Part shown: positions 8,158 through 16,687 of the stretch, piece after piece
Layout: every line of letters starts with the position of its first letter
Numbering within the stretch: the first letter of the stretch is position 1
Source: an uncultured Arthrobacter sp.
Lineage (GTDB): Bacteria > Actinomycetota > Actinomycetes > Actinomycetales > Micrococcaceae
Assembly (NCBI RefSeq): GCF_902805515.1
Contig: NZ_CADCTE010000066.1
Coordinates: forward strand, 82,114 to 115,477
DNA: 33,364 bases
Direction of reading: 5' to 3'
Translations under genes and position numbers: made by a program
Notes under the pieces: generated by a model
Seen by the model: the letters and a program-made list of their open reading frames with translations, nothing else
Databases searched by the model: none
Told to the model about the DNA's origin: nothing

Positions 8158-9501
8158 TCAGGAGACGAGGGAAACCCGCGAGCCCCGCGGGACATCGCCT
8201 CCCACCGGCTGGACCGCCACGCGCCCCACGCTGAGGGTCAGGTTCACCCGCGCGGCGCCGTCGGCGAACTGGACGCCGTACTGCTGGTAGACGTTGGCGC
8301 CGTCGTACTTCCGGTCGAACGAGGTCCCCTGCACCGTGGAGGGGTGGCCCTTCCGGCCCCGCAGGTAGAAACCCGACCCGGTATAGCCCGCCCCCCGGCC
8401 GCTGCCGCCGCCGCCGTTGTAGCCGTTGCTGTCCGCCACCGCCCCGCTGATGCTGTGATCACCGCCGGCGATGAAGTACCCGTGCCCGTAGTTGTCCTGC
8501 GCCGTGCAGCCGACCAGGGAGCTGCGGTGGCCGTCGAGGTGGAAGCCGCTGCCCTGGCCGAACCCGTCGGCGCTCCGCCCGCTGAACCAGCTCTTGCAGT
8601 TGGCCAGCTGCGAGTTCGCGTTCGGCAGCCGGAACCCGTGTCCTGCCGACAGGCCGCTCTCGCAGTTCGCGATGCAGGTGTCCGGGCTGTCGATGACGTA
8701 CCCGGAGGCACCCCGGGTCACCCGGCGGCCCGCCTCGATCACCCGGATCGTATCGAGCACCCCGGCGCGCAGCCGGCTGTCACCGGGCCCGTTGAGCAGG
8801 TACACCCCGTGGTGTCCGGTGCGGTAGATGTAGAGGTTCGACAGCAGGTGGGAGGCGTCCCACTCCGTTCCCCTGCCCTGCTCGTAGAAGATGCCGGAGC
8901 AGGAGCTGTCGGGTCCGCCGTGGATGCCCAGCCCGCGCACGCCCGTGTACTGGGTGTCCGGCGAGTTGAGTTCGAAGACGCCCTGCTTTTCGCCGCCGTC
9001 CATGTCCGCCGTCGCCTGCAGGGTGGTGACCATGCGGCCCTGGCCCTGGACCTCGCAGTGGGCGCGGAGGCGGATCGGCGCGCTGATGCTGAAGAAACGC
9101 CCCCACAGGCCGACCGAGCCGCCCTGGCTGCCGAAGGCGGGCGACCGGTCGTTGGAGAGCGCCTCGAGGGCCGCGTTGATCTCCTCCTGGTCGTCGACGC
9201 CGTCGCACACGTAGTCCGCAGCGTCCTTCACCGCCGGCGGCGCGTCGTCGGCCGCCACGAGGAGGCCTGCCGCGAACCGTCCCGCCGGCCGGACGGTCCG
9301 TTCGAGCTCGGTCACCCGGGCGGCGAGGTCACTGGCGGCGAGGTCTTTGGAGGCAAGATCACGGGCAGGGGTGCCGCCCGGGTTCCGGACCGGAGCCGGG
9401 AAGCCGGCAGCGGCGGCGGAGGGAACCGCGGCCGCGAGGAGCGCCAGGAACCTCCGGCGCTCCCAGGGAAACACCGTCGGTCTCCGTCGGTGAACTGGCA
9501 T
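8158..9501 (-). CDS. Tat-exported right-handed parallel beta-helix protein
   Basis: 447 residues from an ATG with GAGGAG 7 nt upstream; the frame stays open further upstream without an RBS. The N terminus has a twin-arginine-type signal, WERRRFLALLAAAVPSAAAA (13-32). A short heptad stretch (49-72) follows, with DLASKDLAASDLAARVTELE. From about residue 95 a pectate-lyase-superfamily type opening appears (YVCDGVDDQEEINAALEAL), then repeated short Gly/Asn/Cys-rich coils such as GVRGLGIHGGPDSS, TCIANCESG and SLVGCTAQDNYGHGYFIAGG. This pattern is typical of right-handed beta-helix folds used as polysaccharide lyases or hydrolases, phage-like tailspikes and surface adhesins. I see no defined catalytic set. 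The short coiled coil before the helix could support trimerisation, as in tailspikes. It stands alone, with no sugar-metabolism neighbours. The substrate is unknown. Confidence 0.8.
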   Translation of the reverse strand: MPVHRRRPTVFPWERRRFLALLAAAVPSAAAAGFPAPVRNPGGTPARDLASKDLAASDLAARVTELERTVRPAGRFAAGLLVAADDAPPAVKDAADYVCDGVDDQEEINAALEALSNDRSPAFGSQGGSVGLWGRFFSISAPIRLRAHCEVQGQGRMVTTLQATADMDGGEKQGVFELNSPDTQYTGVRGLGIHGGPDSSCSGIFYEQGRGTEWDASHLLSNLYIYRTGHHGVYLLNGPGDSRLRAGVLDTIRVIEAGRRVTRGASGYVIDSPDTCIANCESGLSAGHGFRLPNANSQLANCKSWFSGRSADGFGQGSGFHLDGHRSSLVGCTAQDNYGHGYFIAGGDHSISGAVADSNGYNGGGGSGRGAGYTGSGFYLRGRKGHPSTVQGTSFDRKYDGANVYQQYGVQFADGAARVNLTLSVGRVAVQPVGGDVPRGSRVSLVS

Positions 9502-9638
9502 GGTCCGCTCCTCGCACCCGGGGTTCCCCCGTCCTCCTGCCCACCGGGCAGGCACAGCAGGGCCGAACACCCATGCTATGCCGGGCTCCCGGGCGCGGGC
9601 AGACCCGAACCCTTTCCTCCGACCCAACTCGGCCGGGT

Positions 9639-9685
9639 CGGTTCCGGCGGTCAGGTTCCGCCGGTCCGGTTCCGCCTGCCTGGTT
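9639..9685. repeat. Three 14-bp tandem units beside the tRNA-fMet terminator
   Basis: CGGTTCCGGCGGTC, AGGTTCCGCCGGTC and CGGTTCCGCCTGCC run head to tail, followed by a partial TGGTT. Six bases later the tRNA terminator stem begins. The array is non-coding and lies upstream of the beta-helix gene. Confidence 0.75.
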
Positions 9686-9690
9686 AATGC

Positions 9691-9726
9691 AGAAGGTCCC
9701 TGTCAGAAACCTGACAGGGACCTTCT
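9691..9726 (-). terminator. Strong hairpin terminator downstream of tRNA-fMet
   Basis: Perfect 16-bp stem (AGAAGGTCCCTGTCAG and its complement) with a 4-nt loop, starting 5 nt beyond the 3' end of the tRNA on the minus strand. The 3' side ends in CCTTCT, then GCATTAACC, only weakly T-rich. The hairpin would work in either direction. Confidence 0.75.
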
Positions 9727-9731
9727 CTTCG

Positions 9732-9805
9732 TTGCGGGGACAGGATTTGAACCTGTGACCTCTGGGTTATGAGCCCAGCGAGCTACCGAACTGCTCCACC
9801 CCGCG
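9732..9805 (-). tRNA. Initiator tRNA-fMet (CAU)
   Basis: The minus strand folds as a full cloverleaf: acceptor 5' CGCGGGG with 3' CCCCGCA, D arm GAGCAGTTCGGTAGCTC, anticodon arm TGGGCTCATAACCCA with anticodon CAT, and T arm ACAGGTTCAAATCCTGT. Two features mark it as the initiator: the unpaired C1-A72 at the top of the acceptor stem, and three consecutive G-C pairs (GGG/CCC) in the anticodon stem. The discriminator is A, and CCA is not encoded (CGA follows). It lies downstream of the UPF0182 gene on the same strand, with 62 bp between them. Confidence 0.97.
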
Positions 9806-9867
9806 GCGCGGTTTCAACTCTACCGGCCGCGGGATGGGGAGGCAAATCGGGGCTGCCGCCCGGCCGC

Positions 9868-12800
9868 CTAGCCGTTGTCCCCTTCGGCCGGTGCCTCGGT
9901 CGCTTCACCCTCGGCCGGCGCTTCACCCTCGGCCGGCGCTTCGCCGTCGGCCGGTGGGACGACCGTGCCGGTGATCTCACCCTCGGCGTCCAGCGCGCGC
10001 TGCAGCGCCGCATTCAGCTTGTCCTGGGCTGCGCCGTAGGCGGCGAAGTCGCCCTCGGCCAGCGCCGTCCGGCCTTCCTCGATCGCCTCGTTCGCCTCAG
10101 CAAGCGCATCGCGGAGCGCCTGCTGGGCGGTCGGGTCCTCGGTCGGAGCCGGCGGCGTCCCGGGATCGGTGGGCGTCTCCCCCGCGTTCTCGGAGTCTCC
10201 GGCGCTTGCGCCGGAATCACCACCGAACACCTGGTCGAGGGCCTCATCGAGGGTCGGGGCGAATCCGACCTTCTCACCGAAGCTCGCCAGCACGCGCTGG
10301 AGCGTCGGATAGGACGACGCACCGGAGGACTGGACATAGACCGGCTGCACATACAGCAGGCCACCGCCAACAGGCAGGCTCAGCAGGTTGCCGTTGATCA
10401 CCTCGGAGGCGCCCTGCCGCAGCAGGTTCAACGCGTTGGAGACCGTCGGGTCGGAGTTGAAGCGGTTCTGCGCCTGCCCGGGGCCGGGCACCGAGGTCGA
10501 GCGCGGCAGCTCGAGCAGCCTCAGCTTGCCGTAGTCCTCCGACTTCACCCCGGCCTCACTGCCGGCGTCGCCGACGGCCGAGAGGAACCCGTAGAGCACG
10601 TTGCGCGCTTCCCCGCCCGGCTCGACGAAGGGAATGAACGGGGTCGTGAGCGAGAAGGCCGCCTCGTCCTGGCCCGGGACCTTCAGGGACAGGTAGAACG
10701 GAGGCTGCTTCACGTCGGCGCTCTCACCCTCGGTGGGGTCGTCGGGAACGCTCCACGCGTCGCTGTTGGCGAAGAACACGTCGACATTCGTGACGTGGTA
10801 GCGGGCCAGCAGCTCGCGCTGCACCTTGAACTGGTCCTCGGGGTAGCGGACGTGCGCCATCAGCTCGGCGGACATCTCGGTGTAGGGCTTGATCGTGGTG
10901 GGGAACACCTTGCTCCAGGCCTTCAGGACCGGGTCCTGGTCGTCCCAGGCGTACAGCTCGACCGAGCCGTCGTAGGCGTCGACGGTCGCCTTCACCGAAT
11001 TGCGGATGTAGTTGACCTGGTCGGCCGGCAGCGGGGTGGACAGGTTGTCCGCCGTCTGGGAGTCGATCGTCGCCGATTCGAGCTCCTGCTGCGTGGAGTA
11101 CGGGAAGAACTCGTTCGTGGTGTACCCGTCGACGATCCACTTGACCCGCCCGTCGACGATGGCCGGGTAGGAGTTGCCGTCAACCGTGAGGTACGGCGCG
11201 AGCTTCTCGACCCGCTCGCGGGGAGTGCGGTCGTAGAGGATCTGCGATTCGCTGTTGACCGCATCCGAGAGCATCAGGTCGGTCGACTGGAACTTGATCG
11301 CGTACACGAGCTTGTTGAAGAAGTTGCCCACGCTCGGGCCGCCCTCACCGGCGAAGGTGTTCTTGGACTCCTCGTCGGAGTCATCGCTCTGCGGGCGGTC
11401 GATCTCGCGTGGGTCGGCGCCTTCAGGTGCGCCGACGATCGAGTACTCGGGGGACGCTTCGCCGAAGTAGATCCGCGGTTCGTAGGTCTCATCGCTGCCG
11501 AGCACCCCCGCGGAGGGGATGCCGGAGAGGGTGAAGGAGGGCTTGCCGTCGGCTTCGACGAACGAGCCGCGGGCGGCGACGACGCCGTAACCGTGGGTGT
11601 AGAGCACGTGCTCGTTGACCCACCCGGCCGGAACGCCCTCGGGGTTGAGCTCGCGGGCAGCGATCACGGTGTCCTGGACCTCGCCGTCGACGGTGTAGCG
11701 GTCAACGTTCAGGGTCGGCGGGAACTGGTAGTACTGGCGGAACTGCTCGAGCTGGCTGAAGGCGTCGGACACGAGGTTCGGGTCGAGCAGGCGGATGTTA
11801 GCCGTCGTCTCCGCGTCCTCGCGCAGCGCGCCGGGCTCGGCGGTGGTCTTGGCGTTGTAGGGAATGGCCTCGACCTGATCGAGGCCATAGGCAACCCGGG
11901 TCAGGTCGATGTTGCGCTGGATGTACTCCCGCTCGAGGGTCAGCTCCGACGGGGTGACCTGGAACCGCTGGACCACCCAGGGGTAGACGCCGCCGGCGAG
12001 GATCGCGGTGATGATGAGCATCGCCGTCCCGATGATGGGCAGCCGCCAGCGGCCGATGACCGCGGCGACGATGAACAGGACCGCCACCAGGATGGCGGCG
12101 ACGGCGAGGATGGCCTTGGTGGGGATGACCGCGTTGACATCGGTGTACAGCGCGCCGGTCCAGCGTCCTCCGGTGTTCTGCAGGGTGGCGTACCGGTCGA
12201 GCCAGTAGTTCACTCCCTGCAGCAGGAGGAACAGGGCCGCGATGACGGCGATCTGGACCCGGGCCGCCTTCGTGGTGAACAGGCCCTTTTCCTCGAGCCG
12301 GATGCCGCCGTAGAGGTAGTGGGTGAGCACCGCGGCGATCGCGCTGATGATCGCGACGCTGGTGAGGAAGCCGATGAGGAAGCCGAAGAACGGCAGGGAG
12401 AACATGTAGAAGGAGAAGTCCAGGCCGAACTCGGGATCGGTCTCGCCGAAGGGCTCCTGGTTGATGAACAGCAGGACCTGCTGCCACTGGGAGGCGGCGG
12501 CCGTTCCGGCGAAGGCGCCCAGAACGATCGGGATGCCGAGCATGAGCAGCTTGCGGATCGGCTCAAGCTGCGCCTGGTACCGGTTGAGGTTGTCCTGCAT
12601 CACGCTGTCCGGCGCGTAGATGGGCCGGCTGCCGTAGGCGATGCGCAGGCTCGCATAGACCGCGCCGGCCATGACGACGAAGGCGGCGACGAACAGGGCG
12701 ATCCGGGAAAGGTTTTCGGTGAGGAACACGCCGAGGTAGCCCAGCTGGTTGTACCAGAGGATGTCGGCGTAGACCTGCGAGAGGTACACGAAGGCGATGA

Positions 12801-12921
12801 CGATGACCGCGACCACGATAACCGTGGGAATCAGGGGGCTGCGTCGTCGGGCGGGTGCTGTCGCTGTGGAACTCGAAGGGCTCGGTCTGCTGCCGAAGGG
12901 CCGGTCTGGTCCGGATGTCAC
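9868..12921 (-). CDS. UPF0182 (COG1615) large multi-pass membrane protein
   Basis: 1017 residues. The start is GTG, preceded by GAGGT; an overlapping ATG is out of frame and hits a stop at once. The N-terminal third holds seven predicted membrane helices (about 31-52, 70-92, 122-146, 172-205, 222-240, 270-295 and 300-322). A large extracytoplasmic region of about 500 residues follows, then an Ala/Glu-rich helical segment and an acidic low-complexity tail with tandem EGEAPA repeats. The family is widespread in Actinobacteria (M. tuberculosis Rv3193c and Rv0064, from memory) and has no proven function. Its neighbour on the same strand is the PDZ/Lon-like protease, an association kept in mycobacteria, so a shared envelope role is plausible but unproved. 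Family assignment is secure. Confidence 0.92.
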   Translation of the reverse strand: MTSGPDRPFGSRPSPSSSTATAPARRRSPLIPTVIVVAVIVIAFVYLSQVYADILWYNQLGYLGVFLTENLSRIALFVAAFVVMAGAVYASLRIAYGSRPIYAPDSVMQDNLNRYQAQLEPIRKLLMLGIPIVLGAFAGTAAASQWQQVLLFINQEPFGETDPEFGLDFSFYMFSLPFFGFLIGFLTSVAIISAIAAVLTHYLYGGIRLEEKGLFTTKAARVQIAVIAALFLLLQGVNYWLDRYATLQNTGGRWTGALYTDVNAVIPTKAILAVAAILVAVLFIVAAVIGRWRLPIIGTAMLIITAILAGGVYPWVVQRFQVTPSELTLEREYIQRNIDLTRVAYGLDQVEAIPYNAKTTAEPGALREDAETTANIRLLDPNLVSDAFSQLEQFRQYYQFPPTLNVDRYTVDGEVQDTVIAARELNPEGVPAGWVNEHVLYTHGYGVVAARGSFVEADGKPSFTLSGIPSAGVLGSDETYEPRIYFGEASPEYSIVGAPEGADPREIDRPQSDDSDEESKNTFAGEGGPSVGNFFNKLVYAIKFQSTDLMLSDAVNSESQILYDRTPRERVEKLAPYLTVDGNSYPAIVDGRVKWIVDGYTTNEFFPYSTQQELESATIDSQTADNLSTPLPADQVNYIRNSVKATVDAYDGSVELYAWDDQDPVLKAWSKVFPTTIKPYTEMSAELMAHVRYPEDQFKVQRELLARYHVTNVDVFFANSDAWSVPDDPTEGESADVKQPPFYLSLKVPGQDEAAFSLTTPFIPFVEPGGEARNVLYGFLSAVGDAGSEAGVKSEDYGKLRLLELPRSTSVPGPGQAQNRFNSDPTVSNALNLLRQGASEVINGNLLSLPVGGGLLYVQPVYVQSSGASSYPTLQRVLASFGEKVGFAPTLDEALDQVFGGDSGASAGDSENAGETPTDPGTPPAPTEDPTAQQALRDALAEANEAIEEGRTALAEGDFAAYGAAQDKLNAALQRALDAEGEITGTVVPPADGEAPAEGEAPAEGEATEAPAEGDNG
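9902..9955 (-). repeat. 18-bp tandem coding repeat in the UPF0182 tail
   Basis: Three 18-bp units, two identical (GCTTCACCCTCGGCCGGC) and one diverged, encode repeats of the hexapeptide AEGEAP near the C terminus. The tail is acidic and probably disordered, so copy number can vary without harming the fold. Confidence 0.85.
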
Positions 12922-13140
12922 ATTTACCTCATCGTTGGCGGCTGTGGGTCACGACGACGAGCACAAAACGGTCTGCTGCAGGCCCGCGGGCCGGAAACAT
13001 GGCGCAGTCTCTGCCTTCGTGGTTCCATTCTGCCCTGTTAGCGCACGGGCGGTACAACTCAGCGGCCGATTACGCCGCTTCGCCGCGAATCGTTCCGCAA
13101 TCGTGTCCTGGCAGGGGTCCCCGAAAGTCCGGAAATCCGG
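12922..13140. other. 219-bp gap between the PDZ/Lon-like gene and UPF0182
   Basis: Both neighbours are on the minus strand, so this is the 3' end of the protease gene and the leader of UPF0182. A CAGAAT box with a TTGTAC about 19 bp upstream occurs on the minus strand near 13030-13060, a weak promoter candidate. A small CCGGA/TCCGG inverted repeat lies directly behind the protease stop. I see no gene. Confidence 0.4.
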
Positions 13141-14238
13141 TCAGCTGCAGGTGGGCAGGCCGGCGCCGTCCCCGCCCGAACCCAGCTCCTCGACGGCGTC
13201 GACGGCCTCCTCGAGGGTGCCGACCTTGACCACCTTCAGCCCGTCGGGCACGTGGCCGACGACCTCCGCGCAGTTCTCGGCCGGGGCGAGGAAGAACTCC
13301 GCGCCGCTCTCGTGCGCGCCGACCAGTTTCTGCTGGATACCGCCGATCCTCCCGATCGCCCCGGTGGAGTCGATGGTCCCGGTGCCCGAGAAGTGGCGCC
13401 CGCCGGTGAGGTCACCCTCGGTGAGCATGTCGATGATGCCGAGGGCGAACATGGAGCCGGCGGAGGGGCCGCCGACATTGTCGAGGGCGATGGTGACGTC
13501 GAAGGGGAAGTCGAACTCCGAGGTCAGCAGGACCCCCAGCTGGTAATCCCCTTCGGGAGACTGTTTCGGGGTCACCGACACCTCCTCCGCCGATCCGGCG
13601 CGGAGCACTTCGAGGTCGACCCCTGCACCAGCGGCGTCCGTCAGGGCGCTGCGTAGGGTATCGATGTTCTGCACCGGGGCGCCGTCGATGGAGGTGATGG
13701 TGTCGCCGGGCTCGAGGACTCCCGCTGACGCCGATTCGTCGGCGAGGTCCACCACGGTCAGCGATTCCTCGTAGGGGATGTCCAGGTGCCCCAGCGCCGC
13801 CGCGATCGCGGACTCCTGGGAGGAAATCATGGAGACGGTGTTGCGTTCCTCGATGTCCGACCGGGTGGTGCCCGGAGCGTAGACGAGTTCCTCGGGGCGC
13901 ACGGTCTGGTTCGGGTCGATCCATGCCCGGAAGGCATCGAAGATGCTGACATCGCCGTTGGGTCCGCCGCTGACGTACACCGTCGTGAGGTCGAGCTCCC
14001 CCTCGGGGTCGAAGGTCTCCCGGCCGGAGATTTCGATCAGCGGCTGTGAGCGGGCCTCCCCGATGGTGTTGAACGTCGGCCCGGGCGCCTCGAGGACGTA
14101 TGGCGCCGGCAGCAGCACCGCCGCGGCGCCGAGCCCCAGGGCGAGCGCACCGGAGGTCACCATGGCCCGGACGCGGGGGTCACGGGGGCGTTCCGGCTCC
14201 ACGGGTTCGTAGGTTCCGGAGCGGACGGGCTGTGACAC
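13141..14238 (-). CDS. Membrane-anchored PDZ and Lon-type (S16) Ser-Lys protease
   Basis: 365 residues from a GTG that follows AAAAGGAAA at 8 nt; the frame runs 35 codons further upstream without a ribosome site. One membrane helix (about 27-48) is followed by an extracytoplasmic part. A PDZ domain (about 145-225) contains VLEPGDTITSIDGAPVQNIDTL. A Lon-like proteolytic domain follows (about 245-345). The catalytic dyad of family S16 is visible: Ser259 in GGPSAGSMFALGI and Lys304 in GGIQQKLVGAHESG. There is no AAA+ module, so it is not a true Lon. The family (YlbL-like; Rv3194c in M. tuberculosis, from memory) is thought to act on membrane or secreted substrates. It stands divergent to the DUF2342 gene and upstream of UPF0182. 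Confidence 0.92.
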   Translation of the reverse strand: MSQPVRSGTYEPVEPERPRDPRVRAMVTSGALALGLGAAAVLLPAPYVLEAPGPTFNTIGEARSQPLIEISGRETFDPEGELDLTTVYVSGGPNGDVSIFDAFRAWIDPNQTVRPEELVYAPGTTRSDIEERNTVSMISSQESAIAAALGHLDIPYEESLTVVDLADESASAGVLEPGDTITSIDGAPVQNIDTLRSALTDAAGAGVDLEVLRAGSAEEVSVTPKQSPEGDYQLGVLLTSEFDFPFDVTIALDNVGGPSAGSMFALGIIDMLTEGDLTGGRHFSGTGTIDSTGAIGRIGGIQQKLVGAHESGAEFFLAPAENCAEVVGHVPDGLKVVKVGTLEEAVDAVEELGSGGDGAGLPTCS

Positions 14239-14502
14239 GATGGGGTTTCCTTTTCCCTGGCGCGGGCCGTTCGGCCCGGCCAGCGGGGCACGGGAGGACG
14301 AAGGGATCTGCTCTACAACCCTAAACGGTTCGGGTCCCGGCACCGTCCCGGGCCGGGTCTTTGCCCTCAGCGAACTCCCGCAGGGCTTCTAGGACAAGCC
14401 CGCTCCCCTGCCGGTAACGTTGCCTCAACAGCTGCGCGGACCGGTGCCACGGCATGCAGGACCGGCAGGCCTTTTCAGCGACTTCCAGGACTGGTGGTAT
14501 TA

Positions 14503-15993
14503 GTGACCAACCCATCCAACCCCTCCAACGGCGACGACTCCCCCAAGGATCCGCTGTCGGAAATGATCGCGAGGCTGCTCGGCGGTGACGCCGAGGGGTT
14601 CGATCCCACGGAGATCGCCAAGGCGGCCGGCCTGCCGTCGGATCCCCAGGCGATGGCGATGATGATGCAGCAGGTCCAGGCCATGTTCTCGGCCCCCAGC
14701 AGCGGTCCGGTGAACTGGCAGCTCGCGCACGAGCATGCCCGGCGGGTGGCCGCGGCAGACAACGATCCCTCGGTCACCTCCCTGCAGCGCCGGGCCGTCG
14801 ACGAGGCCCTGCGCGTGGCCGAAATGTGGATCGACCCCTTCACCGCGTTCCCGCCCACCGGGCAGCTCGGCCGGGCATGGTCGAAGGCCGAGTGGATCGA
14901 AGCGACGATGGGTACCTGGCGCCGGCTGACCGAGCCGGTGGCGGTGAGTATCTCCAAGGCGCTTTCGGACACGCTCTCGGAGCAGCTGCCCGATGAGATG
15001 AAGTCGATCCTCGGAATGGCAGGCGGCGGTGCCTCGATGTTCCAGAACATGGGCGGGGCGATGTTCGGGATGCAGCTCGGCCAGGCCGTGGGCGCGCTCT
15101 CCAAGGAGGTGCTGGGCTCGACCGACATCGGCGTCCCTCTCGCCGACGGCCAGATGGCCCTGCTTCCCGCCAATGTGCGCTCCTTCGGTGAGGGCCTGGA
15201 CATCCCCGAACAGGAAGTGACGCTCTTCCTTGCGGTCCGGGAGGCCGCCCATGTGCGCCTCTTCACGCAGGTGCCGTGGCTGGCGGGCCACCTCATGGGC
15301 ACCATTGAGCGGTATGCCCGCGGAATCCACATCGACATGACCAAGATCGAGGACGCCGCCCGCGAGATCGACCCCTCGAATCCGGAATCGATGCAGGCGG
15401 CCCTGTCGCAGGGGGTGTTCATGCCCGAGCGGACGGCGGAGCAGGAGGCGGCGCTGTCCCGGCTCGAGACGGTGCTGGCCCTGGTCGAGGGGTGGGTCGA
15501 CGAGATCACCGCCGCGGCCGCGGTCAACCTGCCCTCGGCGGCCGCGCTGCGCGAGACCGTGCGGCGGCGCCGGGCCAGCGGCGGACCCGCCGAGCACGCC
15601 TTCGCCTCCCTGGTCGGACTCGAACTGCGCCCGCGCCGGCTGCGCGAGGCCGCCGCACTGTGGGCCCACCTCACCGAGGAGCGCGGGCTCGAGGGCCGCG
15701 ACGCCATCTGGGAGCACCCGGACCTGCTGCCCACCGCCGAGGACCTCGATGACCCGACGGGCTTCACCGCCCGCCGCCAGCTCATCGAGTCGGCCGGGTC
15801 CGACGTCGACGCCGCGCTGCAGCGCCTGCTCGCGGGCGACTTCGAAAAGCCGGACGTCCCGGAAGACGGGGCCGACGGAGCCGACGGAGCCGACGGCGGG
15901 GACGGCCCGCAGGACGGCGGTTCCGGGGAGGGTCCCGACGGCGGGGACGGGCCCGGGGCTGAAGACCGCGGCCCGGACGGACGCACGCCATAA
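14503..15993 (+). CDS. DUF2342 / Zincin_2 family protein (predicted metalloprotease-like)
   Basis: 496 residues from GTG 14503 (MTNPSNPSNGDDSPKDPLSE). An in-frame GTG at 14494 is the alternative, and the ribosome site is poor for both. The body (about 60-420) is a helical zincin-like domain typical of the actinobacterial family often annotated 'zinc-dependent metalloprotease' or 'F420 biosynthesis-associated'. The expected zinc motif is not canonical: the aligned-looking segment is AVREAAHVRLF with Arg246-Glu247-Ala-Ala-His250, and no HExxH occurs anywhere in the protein. The C terminus (from about 452) is a disordered Gly/Asp-rich acidic tail. It diverges from the PDZ/Lon-like gene, the same arrangement as Rv3194c/Rv3195 in M. 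tuberculosis (from memory). Catalysis is doubtful; the family call is firm. Confidence 0.87.
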   Translation: MTNPSNPSNGDDSPKDPLSEMIARLLGGDAEGFDPTEIAKAAGLPSDPQAMAMMMQQVQAMFSAPSSGPVNWQLAHEHARRVAAADNDPSVTSLQRRAVDEALRVAEMWIDPFTAFPPTGQLGRAWSKAEWIEATMGTWRRLTEPVAVSISKALSDTLSEQLPDEMKSILGMAGGGASMFQNMGGAMFGMQLGQAVGALSKEVLGSTDIGVPLADGQMALLPANVRSFGEGLDIPEQEVTLFLAVREAAHVRLFTQVPWLAGHLMGTIERYARGIHIDMTKIEDAAREIDPSNPESMQAALSQGVFMPERTAEQEAALSRLETVLALVEGWVDEITAAAAVNLPSAAALRETVRRRRASGGPAEHAFASLVGLELRPRRLREAAALWAHLTEERGLEGRDAIWEHPDLLPTAEDLDDPTGFTARRQLIESAGSDVDAALQRLLAGDFEKPDVPEDGADGADGADGGDGPQDGGSGEGPDGGDGPGAEDRGPDGRTP

Positions 15994-16047
15994 CGACCCA
16001 CGCACCCGGTAACGACGGAAGCACCCGTTAACGACAAACGCACCGGT
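15991..16047. repeat. Three 19-bp tandem units starting at the DUF2342 stop codon
   Basis: TAACGACCCACGCACCCGG, TAACGACGGAAGCACCCGT and TAACGACAAACGCACCGGT run without spacers. The first TAA is the stop codon of the DUF2342 gene. The third unit is also the left arm of the hairpin at 16023-16076. Confidence 0.9.
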
Positions 16048-16076
16048 TATTGCCGGTGCGTTTGTCGTTAACGGGT
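16023..16076. terminator. Bidirectional terminator with a 24-bp perfect stem
   Basis: The left arm 16023-16046 and right arm 16053-16076 are exact complements around a 6-nt TTATTG loop. It lies between the convergent DUF2342 and DUF45 peptidase genes and can serve both strands. The left arm coincides with the last unit of the tandem array before it. Confidence 0.85.
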
Positions 16077-16120
16077 CCGCCTGTCGCGGGGTGGTGCGCG
16101 GAGCGCCTGCGGAGCACCCG

Positions 16121-16687
16121 CTAGCGGCCGGCCAGCCCGTGGTCGGCCGCGAAGGCCGCCCCGGCGAGGAAGGCCTTGGCCTTCTCGGTGTCCGGGTAGG
16201 ACTCGAGCAGGCGCCAGAAGACGCGGTTGTGGGACGGCTCGATCAGGTGCGCCATCTCGTGGAGGATGACGTAGTCGACCACCCAGTCGGGCATGCCGCG
16301 GAGCTTGTGCGAGAGCCGGATGGAGCGGTGCACCGGGGTGGCTGAGCCCCAGCGGGAGTTCTGGTTGGTAACCCACCCGATGGTCGCCGGAATGCCCCGG
16401 CCCCCGAGGTAGCGCCCGGCGAGGTCGGCTGCGCGCTGTGCCAGGGCCCGGTCGGCGGCCGCGGGGTCAGAGGCCTGTCCGGCGCTCCGGCCCTGAAGCT
16501 TTAGGACCATCCGGGCCACCCATTCCTTTTCCTGCGCCCGGGTGAAGGTGGCGGGAATGGAGACGATCATCGTCCCGTTGCGCACATCCGCGCTCACAGT
16601 GCGCCGCCGCCGCGCGGACCGGCGAACCTCGACCGGCATCGGCTCTGCCGTGCCAGGGCCGCCGGCGTGCGGGGAGGGCTCAGTCAT
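16121..16687 (-). CDS. YgjP/DUF45-type zinc metallopeptidase (M48-like)
   Basis: 188 residues. The chosen ATG overlaps the uvrD2 stop by 8 nt, pointing to translational coupling; the open frame extends further up inside uvrD2 but has no typical sequence there. The C-terminal half carries the family block: NQNSRWGSATPVHRSIRLSH, then DWVVDYVILHEMAHLIEPSH. The zinc motif is His143-Glu144-x-x-His147, with His153 in SHNRVFW as the probable third ligand. Members of this family, including partners of type I restriction systems and stand-alone YgjP, lack a well-defined physiological substrate. No export signal is present, so it is cytoplasmic. Being third in the nudC-uvrD2 transcript suggests a link to nucleic-acid upkeep, but that is only inference. 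Confidence 0.9.
   Translation of the reverse strand: MTEPSPHAGGPGTAEPMPVEVRRSARRRRTVSADVRNGTMIVSIPATFTRAQEKEWVARMVLKLQGRSAGQASDPAAADRALAQRAADLAGRYLGGRGIPATIGWVTNQNSRWGSATPVHRSIRLSHKLRGMPDWVVDYVILHEMAHLIEPSHNRVFWRLLESYPDTEKAKAFLAGAAFAADHGLAGR

Noticed and set aside
9769-13041. 1090-codon plus-strand open frame antisense to UPF0182
   Set aside because: It is the mirror of a strong minus-strand gene in very GC-rich DNA and crosses the tRNA gene; the product is Arg/Gly/Val-rich with no fold or ribosome site.
15991-16076. CRISPR array
   Set aside because: The repeats are directly adjacent, with no spacers and few copies, and no cas genes are near. The same holds for the other four arrays.
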